This document shows positions 58,847 to 64,000 of a stretch of 64,000 nucleotides of DNA, piece by piece (within the stretch, counting starts at the first letter, position 1; every line of letters starts with the position of its first letter). The DNA is from Beverwykella pulmonaria (taxonomy: Eukaryota; Ascomycota; Dothideomycetes; Pleosporales; Melanommataceae). The position numbers and the translations under genes were made by a program. The stretch lies in assembly GCA_001599595.1 (NCBI GenBank), contig BCHH01000002.1, positions 596,390 through 660,389 of the forward strand, in the 5' to 3' direction. The notes beneath the pieces were generated by a model, which saw only the letters and a program-made list of their open reading frames with translations, searched no databases and was not told the origin of the DNA.

Positions 58847-59702
58847 ATGACCGAAACAATAACGCACATTGTGCTCTTTAAATACAGCGCCGACATATCA
58901 TGGACCGACTTCGAATCCCACTTTGCCTCCTTCATGTCCCTGAAAACAACATCGCTCGATCCCTCAGGCAAACCACTCATCCAGTCTCTAAAAGCTGGCA
59001 AGAACCGATCATGGGAATCATACAGCAAGGGCATGACGCACGGTTTCGTTCTCGAGTTTGCATCACAAGAGGATCTAGACTATTACCTCACCGCGGAACC
59101 CGTACATCTTCAGTTTTCAAAAGTCGCTGCCCCACTCATTCAAGACTCTATCGTAATAGATATTAGGGATGGAGTTCTGTTCGGACCGCCGGCGGAGCAT
59201 CCGGCGCTGAAGAAGAGGGAGGGATTATGGAGAGGAACGTGCCATTGTGAAACAATATGGTGGACAGCGAAGCTTGAGAAAGCAGAACACGTCCTGTGCC
59301 ATTGCAATACTTGCCAGAAGCTTGGTGGTGGACCGTACTCGTGCAATCAAATCATCCCAAGAGAGGAACTCGTAGTTGTCAAAGGGCAGGAGAACCTAGG
59401 CGTTTATACGTACAAGGGCGCAAGTGGTACGTTACTATTAACACTTTCACCAAGGATGACTGGGGCATCCACAGTGATGGATACGAACACATTCTGACGA
59501 ACTAGCAGGGAAGAATGTCAATTGTTATTTCTGTAAAACTTGCACAAGTCATGTCTACCATCACCAAGACGCAATGCCAGATAAAGTCATTGTGCGCACG
59601 CTATTGCTTGAGGGTGGAAGCAAGATGCCAGCCACGGGAGAAATTTTTGGAGAGGGGAGACTGGACTGGGTCAAGGAGTTAAAGAAAGGGCTGGAGAAGT
59701 GA
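58847..59702 (+). CDS. Dabb domain-GFA (CENP-V/GF-activating) fusion protein
   Basis: Predicted 257-aa protein with two exons (58847-59426, 59509-59702) and an 82-bp intron (GTACGT...GCAG). Residues 1 to about 105 look like a stress-responsive Dabb alpha/beta barrel: ITHIVLFKYS at the start, then a Phe/His strand MTHGFVLEF. Residues from about 125 form a GFA/CENP-V zinc domain with the Cys sets CHC, CHCNTC and CYFCKTC, all present. GFA proteins bind zinc and were first described as glutathione-dependent formaldehyde activating; many have unknown substrates. The ATG at 58847 is chosen because the Dabb strand begins there; another in-frame ATG lies at 58778. The fusion could couple a binding barrel to a zinc catalyst, which is an inference. 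Confidence 0.82.
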
Positions 59703-60572
59703 AATAAAAAGAGAAATTTTGGTAACACGTGGGCCACAAGTCGACACTGAATATTGTAGAATCCCGTACCAAAAGATCAAAGTGGTAGAAACAAATATTA
59801 GTTCCAGGTAGGACATTCGAAAGACTATGAATACTGATCTGACGATGGTCCATGACAGCGAACGCGATTTCGACGAAGCAAACGGTATTCTATGCGACTA
59901 GGTAACACGTCTAGAGCCCAGGATCCAGGGAACATTCTCGATAGTACATCCGCGCGTTAGACCGGACTTACACCCTAACAGCTTCCCAGGCCATCGCTCG
60001 TCCAGTGATTTTCTATTGGATCTTACTCGCGATGTTCCATGGTCTTTCATCTGAAATTTCAAAGCCTGGGACAAAGTGTACCTCCGCGATGCTCATATAG
60101 TCTGTGCGTCTGTGTCCTCGCTGATGCATCAACCCAGCCGCTGCCCCCTGTCAGAATCCGGCAACAAAATTAGTCTTACTATTAAATGAAAGTAGTTAGA
60201 TGGGCCATGTTTCATACGTCCAATCGTGGTAGTCATCCGAGATTGGCCATCCTCTAGGAACAAATTAATTGTGAAGCACCTGCATTTGCGTATGAGTGAA
60301 TGTTTCTAGTCGCTCGAAGCAGAGGGCGCAGTCAGTAAATAAACGACCAGTTAATTGAAGATTTCGTCACTGCAAAGACCAGTCACGTAAAGACAGTGTA
60401 TCGTGATGAAAATGCATCAATTGTACCACAGCATATGGCCGGGACTTGAAAGAATTTTGGCTTTTGAATGATGTTTTGAACACAAAATGTACAAACAATA
60501 TACAATAGAATAGAATGACGGCGAGTCAACGCTCCGACCCTGCATATCCAGTCAGGGATTCAGGTGTTGGAT
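59703..60572. other. Intergenic, no recognised gene
   Basis: About 870 bp between convergent genes. Nothing was recognised beyond short chance frames. Confidence 0.5.
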
Positions 60573-61280
60573 TTAAAACCCGAGATCGCAGCCCCAGATG
60601 CCACCAGCGTTCGCACAACCAATGGTGTGGTAGCTGTCTGAGGTGAGGATATCGGCGTGTCCAGTCGACGTGTACATCCAGCCCTGGGAAGCAGTGGCGC
60701 ACTCGCCGTTGAGGCCTGGCAGATCGGGCCTTTCGCACAGCCATCCGCCGACGAAGACGTGATGGAAATCGTCAGGACCACCAGGAGCAAGGACTTGGGC
60801 AAAGGATCCAGGGTTCAGTTCGTGGACCATTTGGCCGTTGCCATCCTTTGCTGTCTTCAGGGCATTGGCTTCGAGGGTGGAATTTTGGGTGAGCTTGCTG
60901 AGGCCGAGCTTGACACGGTACTCATCCACAATGGCCATGTAGCCAGTGCTGGCAACGGCAGTTGCGGTTGGGGTGGTCTTAACGATGGGGCTGGGAGTGA
61001 CAGTGACAACTACCACAGGTGCCGAGCTGACAGGAGCAGGCTCCGGGACAGGGGCGGCAGAGGTGATCGGAGCAGGTGCGGGCACAGCCGACGAGGAGGG
61101 CTCAGGAACGGGAGCGGGTGCAGCAGTGGGCTGGGTTCCACCAACAATCTGAGTGTAGTAGGCAGTGTGGACAACCGTTTCGTAGACGACATGGCCATTG
61201 TGTCCGCCATGCCTGCGGTGGGGCGCAGCGATGGTAGAGCCGGCGAGGGCGATCAGAGAGAGAACCTTGGCGGAGTGCAT
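60573..61280 (-). CDS. Secreted CAP-like protein with Pro/Ser/Thr-rich linker
   Basis: Predicted intronless 235-aa secreted protein. The ATG is at 61280, followed by a signal peptide (about 1-18) and a short His/Gly-rich stretch (PHRRHGGHNGH). A Pro/Ala/Ser/Val/Thr linker spans about residues 50-110. The C-terminal domain closely matches the paralogue at 21319-21951: STLEANALKT, GQMVHELNPGSFAQVLAPGG, FVGGWLCERPDL, GWMYTSTGHADILT and IGCANAGGIWGCD. A CAP/PR1-like fold is inferred from this pattern. The linker differs fully from the Ala-Pro repeat of the paralogue and is a likely O-glycosylated stalk. It shares upstream promoter blocks with the paralogue, so both may be co-expressed. Confidence 0.8.
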   Translation of the reverse strand: MHSAKVLSLIALAGSTIAAPHRRHGGHNGHVVYETVVHTAYYTQIVGGTQPTAAPAPVPEPSSSAVPAPAPITSAAPVPEPAPVSSAPVVVVTVTPSPIVKTTPTATAVASTGYMAIVDEYRVKLGLSKLTQNSTLEANALKTAKDGNGQMVHELNPGSFAQVLAPGGPDDFHHVFVGGWLCERPDLPGLNGECATASQGWMYTSTGHADILTSDSYHTIGCANAGGIWGCDLGF

Positions 61281-61469
61281 GGTGATGTTGGTTGTGTTGT
61301 TTGTTATGTGGTTGAATTGGGGTGTTGGGTATGTAGAGGATACGTGTGATGGATATGTAGAGTGGATAGCCGCTGAGCAGAGCGTTTGGAAATGAATGTA
61401 TGGACCCGGAGGGTGAAAAGAGTGTGCTGGTAAAAGAGTGGCTGACTGGATGTCGAAGTACTGGATGTC

Positions 61470-61524
61470 GAAGTCGCAGACCTGTCGAGACAAAACAGTG
61501 AGCCGTCTGGCGGCTGCCCTTATA
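61470..61524 (-). promoter_or_regulatory. Promoter block shared with the first CAP-like gene
   Basis: AAGTCGCAGACCTGTCGAGA at about 61471 and GGCGGCTGCCCTTATA ending at 61524 parallel 22113-22171 in order, orientation and distance to the ATG (about 240 bp here). On the gene strand the second block gives TATAAGGGCAG. Confidence 0.6.
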
Positions 61525-63307
61525 CCAGTACGTAGTGGCAAGATTACTCCGTCTCCGCACCTGCGCCGGCGTCATGGCCGCAGCTCGGCCCTCCCCTTCA
61601 TTTGCACCTCTGTTCCACGAAACGAAGCCGTGCCGAAATGATGCGCCAAACAAACTTTGTAGTCAGCGTATTTCAGAGATCCGATTCGTGAAAACACGGC
61701 GCCGATGTGGTTCGGTGTCAACCTCCAGACCCTGTGCTGATGGCCATGCGCGGGACAGGGGCCATTCTCGGCGCTTGAGCGCTAAGCACGCAGCCCAGAC
61801 CAAACAAGCGGACTCGCTAGAGCCAAAAGACGGCAAACGACAGCCGGAGAAATATCTCGTCCGTGAGCCGGGGGTATTTCTAGCTTATCGATTGGCAAGC
61901 GGACTTCGTGTAGGGCTAGCGGCACAGATGGGCGTGTTTCATCATCGCAACCATATCCCTGGCGCGAAATGAAGCCCTCAACTCCACTCTTCTGGATTTT
62001 CCACGCCGTGTTTCAGCCACGTGCGCAACAGATGCGCGACGGCGAGAAAAACTGGGAGATCGGAGAAAATTGGGAGGACCAAGATTCATTCAATGTGTGG
62101 TGAATGACAGGCAGGCCCGCGCTACGCCAGCACAGTGCAATGTATTGTTCCTCCCGCATTCAGCCCACCAAGAACACAAACCCCCAATTAGAAACGAAAT
62201 AGCAGGACGTCGTACCCGTATCCAGAAAGTAGGGAAAGGCGCGGCAGACTGCTCCACGAAATGAACTAAATAAAAAAAGCCGACCAAAAAACCGGTGGCG
62301 CCAAGCTGAGCCGTGGTGATTTTATTGAATGCATTGAATGAAAAACTCTGAATCAGTTCATTTAACAATGCCAACGTCCCTTAAGTTCCAGCCCGCACAA
62401 CGAGATCTAATGTGCCCACTCTTCGCACAACCTTTCCGAAGGCGTGGAAAAGGAGGATGTAATTTAAGCTTTTCGGAAGGGGCAACGGGGATAACCCTGC
62501 GTAATGTAAGCCAACCCCCTTACGAAGTGTGTTTGCTAGACTGCATGCCCCGCACAACATTTTCGATCGCTTCGACTGCTCACTCATCTCTGGACAATCG
62601 CGAACATCGAGCGTGGACAGTGGTAGACATGCGAAACCCCCTTTGGTAGATACTGTAGGAATTCGAAAGCTGCAGTTGAACCAGGACGACCGATTGATTC
62701 ATGGGTAAGCCATCACAGCCACATCAATGGCAATTTCAACACCGAGAAGAGAATCCGCAGTCAGCCTCTACCGCAGCAGTCATTATCCATTAGTATTCCA
62801 CCTGACCCAAAAACCTACTTTCGCCACCTGTCTCACTTACTATTCCATCTCGCGTCTGTCTTACGCCCCCATCACGGACTTCTTATCAGCTTATCCGTCA
62901 ACAATTACCAGCGTTGCACGAGCAGTAGGCTGTGTCACACTCGGACAAACGGTTCTGAAGTACTAAAACTGCAACATAATACAAGGTAGAAAAGTGTCTC
63001 TCAGTAACATCCACTCTGCGCTTCCTGTCTGTCCGTCCTCTGCCTGTCCGGCCGCTGTCATCTTACTAGTGTGTTTCTGCGTATTACCGACCGGTCCGTG
63101 TTTTCAGTGGACGTTTTGTGGACTTCTTGTTATAAGACAGCAAATTCGAAACGATCTTTTCCCCTACACAGAAGCATCCCCAACACCCATACATGGTGAG
63201 ACATGAGCTAACAGCTGAACCAACGACCGTGGTACCGAATGTTGTGGCCCTTTGTCTCATTCTATCACCAAGTTCATAGTTCCTAAACACTTTGCATTGC
63301 CCTGATA
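61525..63307. other. Intergenic, no recognised gene
   Basis: About 1.8 kb between the CAP-like promoter and the terminal methyltransferase. Several open frames exist (for example 61535-61972 and 62338-62649) but show no family motif. Confidence 0.5.
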
Positions 63308-64000
63308 TTACTTTGTAGCAATTGCAATGTTTGCCACGAACCGCAACCTTAGCTTTTCGCTGTTCAAAACATTGAACCCTTCCGTCTTTTTCAATTCCTC
63401 AACCGCAATCTCGATCGCTTGATCCCAATTCTCCTCATCACTCTCCAGCCACCCCATCGATCCCGTACCCCCAATGAAGCTCCAAAGCATGTTAGCATAC
63501 TGCATGATCTCTACAGTCGTCGTGACGTGTACTTCTGCCGTTTGCATCTCTACCTCGTTTTTGTTAAATCCACCCTGCAAGACCACACTCTTCAAGAATT
63601 CCGACTCTGACCATTTCCCCAATCCTAGTCTTGGAGGTGGCGTGTTGGCTGGTCTAGTTGCTTTTGCGGCAACCTGTATTGGTTCCAAATTCGGTACATA
63701 TGCCCACGAGTTGACGACAGCGATACCACCGTGCTTGAGTGTGCGATAGGTCTCTTTCATTGCTGTAATCCCGTCGTCGGGCAGTACAAAAAGTAACGCA
63801 TTTCCAATTGAGTGCGTGAAAGTTTTATCGGGAAACGAAAGCGCGGTGGAGTCCATGTGAATGGCTTCGGCTGACCAATTCTTTATGCTGTTACGGTTGC
63901 TGTAAACTTCAAGGGCATTATCATTGATGTCTGTTCCTTTGATTGAGATGTCCACCGCCGAGCCCGATATTGCCGATACAATAGCCACGGTTGCAGCACC
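63308..64000 (-). CDS. SAM-dependent methyltransferase (5' end outside window)
   Basis: The frame runs into the window edge and lacks its N-terminus. The visible 230 residues begin inside motif I (GAATVAIVSAISG). Continuing features are GTDINDNALEVYSNR (acidic residue after strand 2), IHMDSTALSFPDKTF and HSIGNALLFVLPDD. KETYRTLKHGGIAVVNSWAY follows, as in UbiE/COQ5-like class I enzymes. The TAA stop is at 63308. No intron is needed in this part. The acceptor is unknown. The nearest gene in the window is the CAP-like gene, with no evident link. Confidence 0.75.
   Translation of the reverse strand, partial: GAATVAIVSAISGSAVDISIKGTDINDNALEVYSNRNSIKNWSAEAIHMDSTALSFPDKTFTHSIGNALLFVLPDDGITAMKETYRTLKHGGIAVVNSWAYVPNLEPIQVAAKATRPANTPPPRLGLGKWSESEFLKSVVLQGGFNKNEVEMQTAEVHVTTTVEIMQYANMLWSFIGGTGSMGWLESDEENWDQAIEIAVEELKKTEGFNVLNSEKLRLRFVANIAIATK

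Noticed and set aside
60657..61349. 230-codon plus-strand frame opposite the second CAP-like gene
   Set aside because: Antisense shadow of a strongly supported secreted protein with a GC-rich linker.

Overview
The window is from a filamentous ascomycete (Pezizomycotina). The genes have short GT-AG introns of about 43-82 bp, often with CTAAC-like branch points. They encode Zn2Cys6 regulators, an old-yellow-enzyme reductase, rhodopsin-domain membrane proteins and secreted CAP-like proteins. The intergenic DNA carries LTR retrotransposon debris with C-to-T type decay. All exon models were made by eye from splice signals, reading frame and family motifs. No database search was run. No tRNA, rRNA or CRISPR array was seen.

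1-8.9 kb is a compact four-gene carbohydrate-catabolic group. A secreted GH5 enzyme and a GH88 unsaturated glucuronyl hydrolase share one divergent promoter. A DUF2264 protein and an 858-aa Zn2Cys6 regulator share a second. One identical 15-bp CGG-rich element occurs in each promoter, which suggests a local regulon.

8.9-23.9 kb is gene-poor. It holds a SAM methyltransferase, an old-yellow-enzyme reductase, a histidine phosphatase with an apparent GC-AG intron, and a small secreted CAP-like protein with an Ala-Pro repeat linker. A paralogue of the last lies at 60.6-61.3 kb and shares promoter blocks with it.

23.9-29.2 kb is a retrotransposon nest. Its clearest member is a complete 1,990-bp gag-only copia-like element. 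It has two identical 155-bp LTRs, a CATCA target duplication and a primer-binding site matching the anticodon arm of initiator tRNA-Met. Solo LTRs of four families (called A, B, C and E here), several with exact 5-bp target duplications, are scattered over the window.

27.8-40.0 kb looks like a decaying secondary-metabolite cluster of the epipolythiodioxopiperazine (gliotoxin/sirodesmin) type. It has relics of a DMATS-like prenyltransferase, a methyltransferase, an M19 dipeptidase and a gamma-glutamylcyclotransferase, next to apparently intact P450, MFS transporter and Zn2Cys6 regulator genes. The NRPS core is not in the window.

40-56.5 kb is again repeat-rich, with one intact rhodopsin-domain membrane protein gene. 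It also carries a large fungal P-loop NTPase gene with a possible nuclease-like C-terminus. That gene is interrupted only by TAA/TAG codons, with no frameshift, and is flanked by piggyBac-like transposase debris.

56.5-64 kb returns to ordinary genes: an F-box/LRR-like protein, a Dabb-GFA fusion, the second CAP-like protein and a partial SAM methyltransferase.
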